From positions 1 to 37,229 of the forward strand of contig NZ_BONY01000088.1 in assembly GCF_016862955.1 (NCBI RefSeq): 37,229 nt of DNA, written 5' to 3'. Below the pieces are notes generated by a model. That model made no database searches. It was not told where the DNA came from and saw nothing but the letters and a program-made list of their open reading frames with translations. Positions 23,334 to 30,831 of this stretch are shown here, piece by piece. Source of the stretch: Rhizocola hellebori. Its GTDB lineage: Bacteria > Actinomycetota > Actinomycetes > Mycobacteriales > Micromonosporaceae. The translations under genes were made by a program, and so were the position numbers. How positions within the stretch are numbered: position 1 is the stretch's first letter; each line of letters opens with the position of its first letter.

Positions 23334-24256
23334 CAGCCCTCCAGAGCGGCCAGCGCCGCCCGGCCCCGCTCGATGATGGCCGCCAGCTCCCGCACATCCT
23401 CGGGCGCGGCGTCGAGCAGCGGTGGCCGGACCGGGCCCACGGCCAGCCCGGAAAGCTTGGCGCCGGCCTTCACCAGGGCCACCGCATAGCCGGGTACCTT
23501 GTCGCGCAACGCCACGAACGGAAGGTAGAACTCGGCCAGCAGGGTGCGGGTGACAGCCGTGTCGCGCGAACGCACCGCACGGTAGAAGGCGGTGGCGATA
23601 TCGGGGGCGAAGCAGAGCACCGCGGAAGAATAGCTTTCCACGCCGATCGCCTCGTAGGCGTGCACCGACATTTCCGCGGTGGGCAGGCCGTTGAGGAAAC
23701 CGAAACTCTCCGCGCGCGGGTGCCCGCTGGTGCGCACCGCGGTCACCAGACGCAACATGGCGTCCACGTCACCGCGGCCGTCCTTGATGCCGACCACGTT
23801 GGGCAGATCCAGCAGCGCCACCGCCGCCGCGGGGTCGAGCACGGCGTTCGCGCGCTGGTAAACGGTGATCGGCAGGCTGGTGGCCTCGGCCACGTAGCGC
23901 ACGTGGTTCACCAGCCCGCGCGGCGTGGACGAGACGAGATAGGGCGGCAGCAGCAAAAGCCCGTTCGCGCCGCTGCGTTGCGCGATCGAGGCGAAGTCGC
24001 GGGCCGCCTGGGGGCCGCCACCGCAGCCGGCGACCACGGGCAGCCGCCCGTCCGCGACCCGCACGGCCGTGGTCACCACGTCCTCGTACTCCGCCGTTGA
24101 CAGCGCGGTGAACTCACCGGTGCCGCAGGCGACGAACAGCGCCGTCGGCTGCGCCGCGATCTGTCTTTCGAGGTGCTCGACGAAAACCGTCAGATCCACC
24201 TTGTCGTCTTCGGTGAACGGGGTGAGCGGAAATGAGAGCAGGCCGTGCAGGCGCAT
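23333..24256 (-). CDS. 5-dehydro-4-deoxyglucarate dehydratase (KdgD-like, DapA family)
   Basis: A 307-residue class I aldolase-family enzyme. It would dehydrate and decarboxylate 5-keto-4-deoxyglucarate to alpha-ketoglutarate semialdehyde, CO2 and water. GTGEFTALS (45-53) is the substrate carboxylate-binding loop, Y133 in TVYQRAN the catalytic Tyr and K158 in GIKDGRGD the Schiff-base Lys. The opening LHGLLSFPLTPFTEDD and the SSAVLCFAPDIA stretch are characteristic of KdgD rather than DapA. The ATG at 24256 has AAGGA 8 nt upstream; the longer frame to 24670 runs antisense into the permease and is rejected. It lies 29 bp after the second permease gene and is coupled to glucarate dehydratase by TGATG. 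Confidence 0.9.
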   Translation of the reverse strand: MRLHGLLSFPLTPFTEDDKVDLTVFVEHLERQIAAQPTALFVACGTGEFTALSTAEYEDVVTTAVRVADGRLPVVAGCGGGPQAARDFASIAQRSGANGLLLLPPYLVSSTPRGLVNHVRYVAEATSLPITVYQRANAVLDPAAAVALLDLPNVVGIKDGRGDVDAMLRLVTAVRTSGHPRAESFGFLNGLPTAEMSVHAYEAIGVESYSSAVLCFAPDIATAFYRAVRSRDTAVTRTLLAEFYLPFVALRDKVPGYAVALVKAGAKLSGLAVGPVRPPLLDAAPEDVRELAAIIERGRAALAALEG

Positions 24257-24285
24257 GATGATCTTCCTTGCTCGGTGGGGGTTGG

Positions 24286-25164
24286 TCAGCCTTTGATGGC
24301 GCCGGAGGTGAGGCCGCGCATGAATTGCCGTTGCATCGCAATGAAAGCCAGCACGCTGGGCAGCATCGCCAGCAGTGAGGCGGCCAGCAGCACACCGATG
24401 CCCACCTCTTCGTCGGAGCGCAGCGTGCGCAGCGCCAGCGGGAGGGTGAACTGCTGGGAGTCGGTGGCGACCAGCAGCGGTAACAGGTACTGGTCCCAGA
24501 TCATGGTGAAGCCGAAGATGCCGATCACCCCGAGCGCCGGCTTGCACAGCGGAAGCACCACCGACCAGAAGATGCGAAAGTCGCCCGCGCCATCGAGGCG
24601 TGCCGCCTCTTCCAGCTCCAGCGGAATCTCCTTCATGAACTCGGCCATGACCAGAATGGAGAACGCCCACGCCCCCACCGGGACGATCATCCCGAAGAGG
24701 CTGCCGACAAGATTGAGGTCGGAAAGGACCAGCGACAGCGGGATGGCGAGCACCTCCTCGGGCAGCATCATCGTGCTCAGGATGAGCAGGAACACCAGCC
24801 GCAGCCCCGGAAACTTCTTGCGCGCCAACGCATACGCGGCAGAAACGCTCACCGCGATCTGCAGCAGCAGCCCGCCGCCGACCACGAGGAACGAATTCAT
24901 CAGGTAGAGCAGCACGTCGCGCTTGAAAGCGGCGCGAAAGTTGTCCAGGGTCAGCTCGGTGGGGATGAGGGTGAGCGAGGTCGGATCGGTCACCCGGCTG
25001 AACGAGCTGACCAGCAGCGCCAACAACGGCCCAGCAAACACAAACACCAGCGCCGCATAAAGCACAAACCGCCCCACCTTCGCCAACGGCGAGCCCAGCG
25101 TTCCCAAGCCCAGCGCAGTATCCAGCGCCTCGGCGCGCCCGCGCGTCTTGCGCGGCCCGGTCAT
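24286..25164 (-). CDS. ABC sugar transporter permease, MalG type
   Basis: A 292-residue inner-membrane permease of the carbohydrate uptake family CUT1. It has six predicted hydrophobic segments beginning at about residue 31 (VGRFVLYAALVFVFAGPLLALL). The cytoplasmic EAA loop, EEAARLDGAGDFRIFWSVVLPL (about 190-211), contacts the ATPase, which is not encoded here and is probably a shared MsiK-like subunit. Its start overlaps the stop of a 26-codon frame (ATGA), and the sequence around the start duplicates that around the end of the first permease. The neighbouring KdgD and glucarate dehydratase suggest import of uronate or aldarate oligomers or monomers. Confidence 0.9.
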   Translation of the reverse strand: MTGPRKTRGRAEALDTALGLGTLGSPLAKVGRFVLYAALVFVFAGPLLALLVSSFSRVTDPTSLTLIPTELTLDNFRAAFKRDVLLYLMNSFLVVGGGLLLQIAVSVSAAYALARKKFPGLRLVFLLILSTMMLPEEVLAIPLSLVLSDLNLVGSLFGMIVPVGAWAFSILVMAEFMKEIPLELEEAARLDGAGDFRIFWSVVLPLCKPALGVIGIFGFTMIWDQYLLPLLVATDSQQFTLPLALRTLRSDEEVGIGVLLAASLLAMLPSVLAFIAMQRQFMRGLTSGAIKG

Positions 25165-25241
25165 CGGGTCGCCTGCCGGGTCGCGGGACGGCCTGCCGTG
25201 CCCGGCGGCAGGTTGCGTTGTCTTGCGGTCAGTGCGGTCAT
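25161..25241 (-). CDS. 26-aa coupling ORF between the two permease genes
   Basis: An in-frame mini-ORF fills the gap between the two permease genes. Its ATG overlaps the first permease's TGA (ATGA, 25238-25241) and its TGA overlaps the second permease's ATG (ATGA, 25161-25164). It begins MTALTARQRN and ends RQATR, nearly the same as the RQVTR end of the first permease. About 20 bp around each junction are repeated with one mismatch. It probably arose by duplication of the junction and keeps ribosomes moving between the permeases; a functional peptide is unproven. Confidence 0.4.
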   Translation of the reverse strand: MTALTARQRNLPPGTAGRPATRQATR

Positions 25242-26230
25242 CGGGTCACCTGCCGATTTGCGCGGGCGCGGATGCCTTGCACGACAAGGGTTAGCAGCAC
25301 CGTGGCCAGGAGCAGGATCATCGAGCCCGCCGCGGCCACGCCCAGCTCGCCGCGTTCCAGGCCGAGCTTGTAGATCAGGGTCATCAGCACCTCGGTGGAG
25401 CCGTTGGGGCCGCCGTTGGTCAGCAGGAAGATCTCGGTGAAGACCCGCAGACCCCGGATGGCCGCGAGGGTGAACAGGATCGCGAAGACCGGCCGCAGCG
25501 CGGGCAGGGTGACATGCCAGATGCGGCGCAGCACCCCGGCGCCGTCGGCCGCTGACGCCTCATAGAGGGTGCGGTCGACGCCGGCCAGCCCGGCAATGAA
25601 GATCATCATGTCGTACGGTGCGCCGCGCCAGATGCCGACTCCCATCACTGACAGGAGCGAGGAGTCCTGGCCGTTGAGGAACTGCGAAGGTCCCGCGCCC
25701 AGCCAGCTGAGGATGGTGTTCATAGCGCCATCTCCGGCCGGGTAGTAGAGGATGCGCCACACCTCGGCGACCACAGCCATCGCCGCGACCGTCGGCAGGA
25801 AGACGGCCGTGCGCACGATCCATAGGTTGCGGGTGCTTCCCTCCAGTACCAAGGCAAGCAGCAAGCCGATAATGATCGACCCGCCGGTCTGGCCCAGCGC
25901 CAGCACCACCGTGTGACCGATCGCTGCCAGGAAGTCCTCGTCGGTGGCGACCTGCTGGTAGTTGGCCCAGCCCACCCAGCGGTCGCCGAGGTAGGGCCGC
26001 ACCTCGTGGAAGCTCATCTGCATCGCGCGCCACATCGGCGTGAACTTGAACAGTCCAAACAGGACCAGCGCCGGGGCGAGGAAAAGCCATGGGGTGGTCC
26101 AGTTGGGCAGGCTGCGCCGCCAGCGCGCCCGCCGGTTGCCCGGGGCGGCAGGGATGACCGGCGGCGCGGAAAGCGGCCGCCGGCCGGGGCGCGCGGCCGT
26201 GGCCGGCGCCCCAGAACCGGTGGCCCGCAT
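25238..26230 (-). CDS. ABC sugar transporter permease, MalF type
   Basis: A 330-residue CUT1 permease. A Pro/Ala/Arg-rich cytoplasmic N-terminus of about 45 residues precedes the first membrane segment (TTPWLFLAPALVLFGLFKF). The EAA loop is LYEASAADGAGVLRRIWHVTLPAL (about 235-258), followed by PVFAILFTLAAIRGLRVF. The ATG at 26230 shares a base with the stop of the binding-protein gene (TGATG), which fixes this start over the longer frame to 26368. It pairs with the MalG-type permease downstream. Confidence 0.9.
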   Translation of the reverse strand: MRATGSGAPATAARPGRRPLSAPPVIPAAPGNRRARWRRSLPNWTTPWLFLAPALVLFGLFKFTPMWRAMQMSFHEVRPYLGDRWVGWANYQQVATDEDFLAAIGHTVVLALGQTGGSIIIGLLLALVLEGSTRNLWIVRTAVFLPTVAAMAVVAEVWRILYYPAGDGAMNTILSWLGAGPSQFLNGQDSSLLSVMGVGIWRGAPYDMMIFIAGLAGVDRTLYEASAADGAGVLRRIWHVTLPALRPVFAILFTLAAIRGLRVFTEIFLLTNGGPNGSTEVLMTLIYKLGLERGELGVAAAGSMILLLATVLLTLVVQGIRARANRQVTR

Positions 26231-27567
26231 CAGGAGCCCGCGCCTTGCTTCTTGAGCTCGGCGGTGAACTTCTCGGCCAGCTTGGCCATCTCCGCCTTCG
26301 GGTTGGAAGCGCAGTCGGACACGATCGCGTTGAGGGTTTCGGCTGAGGCCTGGCGGAACGGCGTCCACTCGGGCACCACCGGGCTGTACTTGCCGACCTC
26401 CTTGTAGACCTTGTCAAAGACCACCCAGCGGGTGTCCTGGCGCACCTTGGTCAGATCGACGTTCTTGTTGACCGGCAGGCGAACCACGTTGCCATCGGTG
26501 TCGCCGGCCATGCCGATGGTCTGCCCGTCGACGCTGATCAGGAACTCGGCGAACTTCTTCTGCCCGGCCGGGTTCGCAGAACCCGCCATCAGGTAGACGT
26601 TCTCGCCCTCGGCCAGCGACGAGGACTTGCCACCCGGGCCGGCCGGGAGCGCGAGCACCTCGTACTTGTCCTTGCCGAGGTTCTTGTCGAAACGGGCCAT
26701 GTTGTAGGGGCCGGTGAAGTAGATGCCGCCCTTGCCGGTCTCGAACAGCGGATGCGCCTGGGTGGTTTCCGAGGTCACCGCGCCGGGCACCACGCTCTTG
26801 TCGGCGCAGAACTGGTCCTTGAGCCATTGCGCGGCGGTCACCGAGGCGTCAGAACCGATGGCGGGGCTCAGCTTGCCGGTGTTGCCGGAGAAGTAGTCGC
26901 CGCCGGCGGCCCACAGGAAGCTGGAGAAGTACCAGTCCAGGTAGCCGCGCTTGGTCGAGCCGGGGATGACGTAGCCGTAGGTGTCGGCCTTGCCGTTGCC
27001 GTCGGGATCCTTGGTGGTGAACGAGGTGGCGAGCGCGTCCAGCTCGTCCCAGGTCTTCGGCTGGGCGATGCCCAGCTTCTCGCGCCAGTCCTTGCGGATG
27101 AACAGGGCGAAGGACTGCGCCGAGAACGGGACCGCATAGTACTTGCCGTCGGAGCCGCGGGCGGCGTCCCAGGCGGCGGGGGTCAGCTGGTCGCCACCGG
27201 CGATGTCGCCCTTGGCCACGTCGCGCACGATGCCCTGCTTGACGAGGGTGCCCAGCTGGGCGGTGTCGTTGACGACGATGTCGGGTAGCTTCTTCTGCGC
27301 CGCGGCCTGCTGCAGCTTGGTTTCGAAGTCGTCGAACAGCGCGGTCACGTTGGCCTTGATGCCGGTCGCCTCGGTGAATTTGGCCGCCAGCGCGATGTGG
27401 GTCTTCTCGGTGTTGGAACCGGGGGGCTTGCGGACCCAGATCTCGATCGGGGCGGTGGGGTTGCCGGCGGGTGCGGGTTCAGGATCATTTCCACAGGCGG
27501 AAACGCTTGCGGCGGCAAGGGTTATCGCCAGCGCAGCTACGAGCTTGGTCGCGGATCGACTGAGCAT
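26230..27567 (-). CDS. Extracellular solute-binding lipoprotein (family 1)
   Basis: A 445-residue sugar-binding lipoprotein, first gene of the aldarate operon. The signal peptide ends in the lipobox SVSAC with lipidated C25. The mature protein has the family-1 pattern: IEIWVRKPPGSNTEKTHI, LPDIVVNDTAQLGTLVKQGIVRDVA, YYAVPFSAQSFALFIRKDW, PKTWDELDALA and a late GENVYLMAGSANPAGQKKFAEFL. AGGAGG lies 9 nt before the ATG. It captures the sugar ligand, likely an oligouronide or uronate given the neighbours, for the two permeases. A good sigma70-type promoter and an IclR-type palindrome lie just upstream. Confidence 0.92.
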   Translation of the reverse strand: MLSRSATKLVAALAITLAAASVSACGNDPEPAPAGNPTAPIEIWVRKPPGSNTEKTHIALAAKFTEATGIKANVTALFDDFETKLQQAAAQKKLPDIVVNDTAQLGTLVKQGIVRDVAKGDIAGGDQLTPAAWDAARGSDGKYYAVPFSAQSFALFIRKDWREKLGIAQPKTWDELDALATSFTTKDPDGNGKADTYGYVIPGSTKRGYLDWYFSSFLWAAGGDYFSGNTGKLSPAIGSDASVTAAQWLKDQFCADKSVVPGAVTSETTQAHPLFETGKGGIYFTGPYNMARFDKNLGKDKYEVLALPAGPGGKSSSLAEGENVYLMAGSANPAGQKKFAEFLISVDGQTIGMAGDTDGNVVRLPVNKNVDLTKVRQDTRWVVFDKVYKEVGKYSPVVPEWTPFRQASAETLNAIVSDCASNPKAEMAKLAEKFTAELKKQGAGS

Positions 27568-27582
27568 CGGTTGCTGCCTCCT

Positions 27583-27598
27583 GTCTACGTATGTGGAC
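27583..27598. promoter_or_regulatory. IclR-type operator, copy 1
   Basis: GTCTACGTATGTGGAC matches the perfect palindrome GTCCACATATGTGGAC at 14 of 16 positions. It lies 16 bp upstream of the binding-protein start and 25-40 bp downstream of the predicted transcription start, where a bound repressor would block the aldarate operon. Two more copies occur at 29347 and 33242. Confidence 0.6.
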
Positions 27599-27630
27599 GA
27601 GTTCTTGGAATGTGTCAGGGGTGCATCGAC

Positions 27631-27659
27631 AAGTTAGCGTCCGCTATCATGACCGTCAA
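27631..27659 (-). promoter_or_regulatory. Promoter of aldarate/transport operon
   Basis: On the minus strand TTGACG (27659-27654) and TAACTT (27636-27631) are 17 bp apart, a good sigma70/HrdB-type promoter. Transcription would start near 27624, giving a leader of about 57 nt that includes operator copy 1. Confidence 0.6.
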
Positions 27660-27693
27660 CACCCCGGAAACATTTCTCGTGGACGGTGACCTG

Positions 27694-28473
27694 ATGTCCT
27701 CTACGCAGTCGGAAATAGCGCTGGTCAAATCCGCCGAGCGGACAGTGCGGATCCTGGAAACCCTTGCCGCGTCACCGAATCGGCTCACGCTCTCGGAATT
27801 GCAGGAGCGCATGGGGTACCCGCGAAGCAGCCTGCATGCCCTGGTGCGCACCCTGCGCGAGCTGAAGTGGGTGGAATCCGACGAAAGCGGGCTGGCCTTC
27901 GGCGTCGGGCCGCACGCGCTGCTGTCCGGCACCGCCTACCTCGACCGCGACGCCGCCCTGCCGCACGCCCACGAGACGCTTGAGGATCTGCGCGCCGAAA
28001 TCGGTTACACCGTGCACTTCGCGCGCCGCGACGACGCGCACGTGCTCTATCTGGCCAGCAGGGAATCCCGGGAAGCGGTGCACGTGGTCTCCCGGGTCGG
28101 CCGCCGCCTGCCCGCCCACCTGACCGCGTTGGGCCAGGCGCTGCTGGCCGACCTGACCACGGAAGAAGTCGACAAGATCCTGCCCGACCGGCTCGAGGCC
28201 TACACCGAGCACACCATCACCGAGCCCAGGCAGCTGCACATCGAGCTCGCCATCGCCCGTGACCGGGGCTGGGCGCTGGAACGCGAGCAAGGCACCGCAG
28301 GCGTCGCCTGCGTGGCCGCGCCCGTGCACTACCGGATTCCGGCCAGCGACGCGATCAGCTGCTCCATGCCAATGGCCAAGGCGAATCCGGATGAGATCGA
28401 GCGGGTCGCCAAGGCGGTCGTGCGCCACACCACGGCACTGGCCAGCACCCTGCGCCGCCACGGCATCCGCTGA
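27694..28473 (+). CDS. IclR-family transcriptional regulator of uronate/pectin genes
   Basis: A 259-residue IclR-family regulator. The N-terminal winged helix (KSAERTVRILETLAASPNRL, LSELQERMGYPRSSLHALVRTLRE) spans about residues 12-70, and the effector domain follows, with YTVHFARRDDAHVLYLASRES, PAHLTALGQALLA and a C-terminal AVVRHTTALASTLRR. The start at 27694 has GGTGA 4 nt upstream and gives the usual IclR length; an ATG at 27649 (274 aa) is possible but would overlap the divergent -35 box. KdgR of pectinolytic bacteria is of this family. It diverges from the transport/aldarate operon and converges with the uronate dehydrogenase gene. The palindrome shared by three nearby promoters is its likely binding site. 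Confidence 0.88.
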   Translation: MSSTQSEIALVKSAERTVRILETLAASPNRLTLSELQERMGYPRSSLHALVRTLRELKWVESDESGLAFGVGPHALLSGTAYLDRDAALPHAHETLEDLRAEIGYTVHFARRDDAHVLYLASRESREAVHVVSRVGRRLPAHLTALGQALLADLTTEEVDKILPDRLEAYTEHTITEPRQLHIELAIARDRGWALEREQGTAGVACVAAPVHYRIPASDAISCSMPMAKANPDEIERVAKAVVRHTTALASTLRRHGIR

Positions 28474-28486
28474 CGGCCGGTGCCGG

Positions 28487-29314
28487 TTAGTAAGAGTTGC
28501 CGAGGGGGACGTCGCACCACTGGCCGCCGACGCGGGTCAGCACCGGGTCGGTGTCGAAAGCGGGCTCGCCATGCGTGGCGATCAGCTCGGCGGCGAAGTC
28601 CTCGGCGTCGTCCTTAGGGAAGTAGCCAAGCGCCTCGCCCTCCTGCAGCGACCACCAGCGGCGCGTGTTGCGGCTGATTCCCCAGACCAGGCGGAAGCCG
28701 GGCGACGGCGCGCTCAAACAGGCTTCCACCAAACGGTTTCCGTCCGCGGGCGAGAGCCACAGGGCCAGCCCGCGCACGCCCGGCGGCTTCGGGAACCACA
28801 ACCCGATGCGCAGGCAGATCACGTCCATGCCGAACCGGTCGTGATAGAGCTGCCCACACGCCTCCATGGCCACCTTGCTCCAGCCGTAGAGCGTGTCCGG
28901 GCGCCCGGGCAGGTCGGCCGCGAGCGGTTCGTCGCCACGGATGTGGAAGCCGGCCGCGTGGTTGGAGGAGGCGAGAACGACGCGGGTGACCCCGGCGGCG
29001 CGGGCGGCTTCGAAAAGCAGGTAGGTGCCGTACATGTTGGCCTCTAGCACGTCGCGCGCATCGGACTCGCGGCTCTGCCCGCCGAGGTGGACGATCGCGT
29101 CTACCCCCTGGACCGCGTCTGCCAGCACCGCCGGATCGGTCAGCGAGCCGATCACGGTCTCTTCGTCGCCGGCGTCGGCGAGGGCGGCGGGTTCGCGGAT
29201 GTCGAGCAGGCGCAGAATGCGGCCGGGCCGGGCGATGCCGGAGCGAAGCAGGGTGGCTACTTTCCCCGCTCCGCCGGTTACCAAGATTCGCTGCATGGGG
29301 CTGAGCTTAGTCAT
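28487..29314 (-). CDS. udh: Uronate dehydrogenase (SDR family)
   Basis: A 275-residue NAD-dependent short-chain dehydrogenase. It would oxidise D-galacturonate or D-glucuronate to the aldaro-lactone, feeding glucarate dehydratase. The Rossmann motif is TGGAGKV (13-19), the active-site elements are ASSNHAAGF (115-123) and YGWSK (Y143, K147), and the uronate dehydrogenase pattern continues with CLRIGLWFPKP, LWLSPADGNRLVEACL and a late WW (NTRRWWS). The first ATG (29314) sits 8 nt after a plausible -10 box and would give a nearly leaderless mRNA; a second ATG at 29296 is an alternative. Other sugar-nucleotide epimerases share the fold, but the context fits uronate oxidation. It stands alone in its own transcription unit, 13 bp from the convergent IclR gene. 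Confidence 0.88.
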   Translation of the reverse strand: MTKLSPMQRILVTGGAGKVATLLRSGIARPGRILRLLDIREPAALADAGDEETVIGSLTDPAVLADAVQGVDAIVHLGGQSRESDARDVLEANMYGTYLLFEAARAAGVTRVVLASSNHAAGFHIRGDEPLAADLPGRPDTLYGWSKVAMEACGQLYHDRFGMDVICLRIGLWFPKPPGVRGLALWLSPADGNRLVEACLSAPSPGFRLVWGISRNTRRWWSLQEGEALGYFPKDDAEDFAAELIATHGEPAFDTDPVLTRVGGQWCDVPLGNSY

Positions 29315-29322
29315 GTGGACGG

Positions 29323-29351
29323 CTTGTAGCCAAGATGAAGTTTTCTGTCCA
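29323..29351 (-). promoter_or_regulatory. Promoter of uronate dehydrogenase gene
   Basis: On the minus strand TGGACA (29351-29346) and TACAAG (29328-29323) are 17 bp apart. The -10 box ends 8 nt before the ATG, so the transcript would be leaderless or nearly so. The -35 box lies within operator copy 2, which predicts direct competition between repressor and polymerase. A half-site ATGTGGAC at 29313-29320 overlaps the start codon. Confidence 0.5.
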
Positions 29352-29362
29352 CATATGTGTTT
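29347..29362. promoter_or_regulatory. IclR-type operator, copy 2
   Basis: GTCCACATATGTGTTT matches GTCCACATATGTGGAC at 13 of 16 positions, with a perfect left half. It lies 33-48 bp upstream of the uronate dehydrogenase start and just past the stop codon of the beta-helix gene. Confidence 0.6.
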
Positions 29363-29363
29363 G

Positions 29364-30821
29364 CTAGGGCGTGACTGCGATGTTGGTCAGGCCCGTGACC
29401 GCGTTGCTGACGGTATTCGAGGCGTAGACCACGTTCAGGTTGCCCGGACACTTTGCTGTCGAGGTCACATTTATCGCGTACCGGCCCACGCCACCAAGGT
29501 TGGAAGCGTTACCGCGCCACACGTTCCCGCACCCGTTGAGGAAGGCCGGGGTGGTCGTGGGGTTGTGGGTCTCGTACCCGTTGGCGAACGTGCCGGGCGC
29601 GCTGAACGTGCCGGTGTTGTTCTCCAGCAGGTAGCCGATGCCCTTCGCGTCGATCCATGAGTCGGCCGAGTTCTGCCCGGAGATGCCGCGCCCGTCGAAG
29701 GTGTTGCCGCGGATGATCCCGTCGAAGGTGCCCTCCTTGATGTCGATCGACTCCGCCGCGACGTTCGGCCCGATCCGGTTGCCCTCCACCAGAACCCGGT
29801 CCGACCGGTCGACCCCGCCCGAGTTGCCGTGGCAGGCCCAGTTGGAGTTGGCGGATCCAATGTAGACACCCTCACCGAAGCCGGGCTGGACCAGCCCGGT
29901 GTCCTCGATGATCGAGTTGCGGATCACGCCGTCGGCCGAGGAACGCCGGAAGTGCACCCCCTCCTCGTCGACGTGGTGCACGTACACCCCGTCAACCGTG
30001 ACATGGTGCGAGTTGTCCAGCACGATGCCCTTCTTCGAGTCGCGAACGGTGAACCCGGCCAGCCGCCAGTAGGGCGCGTTGAACAGCCACACGCCATAGC
30101 CGGAGTCCCAGCCCGCGGTGGGCGCCGGGCACGAGGGCGCGGTGCCGGAAGGGCCGTCGTTGACGAGCACCGCCGTGCGCGGCCCGGTCAACGTGATAGG
30201 CCGTGAAGCCGTTCCGGCCCGCTGGGTGAGGAACGACCCGTGGTATTCGCCCGCGGCCAGCCGGATGGTCTGGCCGGCAACGGCATTGGCGAGCGCGTTG
30301 GTCAGCTGCGCGGCGGTGGAGACGTCGACGACCGGGCCGGGTGTCCCCGTCGGTGTCGGTGTCGGTGTCGGCGTTGGCGATGGCGATGGGGTCGGCGACG
30401 CGGTGGGAGACGGCGGCGGCGTGCCACCGCCGGTACAGGGCAGGCCGTTGACCGTGCAATTGAAGGGAAGGCCGAGCCCCTTGGCGTTGAAGCCGAAATC
30501 TTCTGAGGCGCCGGGGGCGATGTCGCCGTTGAAGGAGGCGTTGACGAAGCGATAGTGCTGACCCGTCTGGGTTTTGGTCGCCGACCAGTGACTGGCGACG
30601 CTGGTGCCGACGGGAAGGTCGAACTCCACCGTCCACCCGGTCGACGCAGCGTCACCGACGTTGGTGATCACGACGTCAGCGCCGTAGCCGGTGCTCCAGG
30701 TCGAGGTCTGCACCACCTGGGCGCGCAGCGCCACGGCGGCGGCCAGCGCCGGCAACGCGGCCGCGGTCACGGCGGAGAGGATGACCGCCGAAACGGCTGC
30801 CACTACTGGTGTTTTGCGCAT
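29364..30821 (-). CDS. Secreted CBM2-linked right-handed beta-helix protein, probable pectate lyase-like
   Basis: A 485-residue secreted modular protein. Signal peptide about 1-28; CBM2 about 31-130 (TSTWSTGYGADVVITN, VASHWSATKTQTGQHYRF, FNGDIAPGASEDFGF); Pro/Thr/Ser linker 131-163; and a right-handed parallel beta-helix from 164 on. The helix opens DVSTAAQLTNALANAVAGQTIRLAAGEYHG, as in PL6/PL9-type lyases, and carries repeats such as GIVLDNSHHVTVDGVYVHHV and GVIRNSIIEDTGL. I infer a lyase on pectin or another uronan because it is next to uronate dehydrogenase; the exact family is not fixed. The ATG has GAGGAG 6 nt upstream and lies 10 bp after the preceding gene, so the two are one operon. 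Confidence 0.82.
   Translation of the reverse strand: MRKTPVVAAVSAVILSAVTAAALPALAAAVALRAQVVQTSTWSTGYGADVVITNVGDAASTGWTVEFDLPVGTSVASHWSATKTQTGQHYRFVNASFNGDIAPGASEDFGFNAKGLGLPFNCTVNGLPCTGGGTPPPSPTASPTPSPSPTPTPTPTPTGTPGPVVDVSTAAQLTNALANAVAGQTIRLAAGEYHGSFLTQRAGTASRPITLTGPRTAVLVNDGPSGTAPSCPAPTAGWDSGYGVWLFNAPYWRLAGFTVRDSKKGIVLDNSHHVTVDGVYVHHVDEEGVHFRRSSADGVIRNSIIEDTGLVQPGFGEGVYIGSANSNWACHGNSGGVDRSDRVLVEGNRIGPNVAAESIDIKEGTFDGIIRGNTFDGRGISGQNSADSWIDAKGIGYLLENNTGTFSAPGTFANGYETHNPTTTPAFLNGCGNVWRGNASNLGGVGRYAINVTSTAKCPGNLNVVYASNTVSNAVTGLTNIAVTP
30333..30431. repeat. Low-complexity Pro/Thr/Ser linker DNA
   Basis: Imperfect hexanucleotide repeats (GGTGTC/GGCGAT type) encode the PSPTPTPT linker between CBM2 and the beta-helix. 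Such tracts are prone to length changes by slippage. Confidence 0.8.
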
Positions 30822-30831
30822 GGGATTCTCC

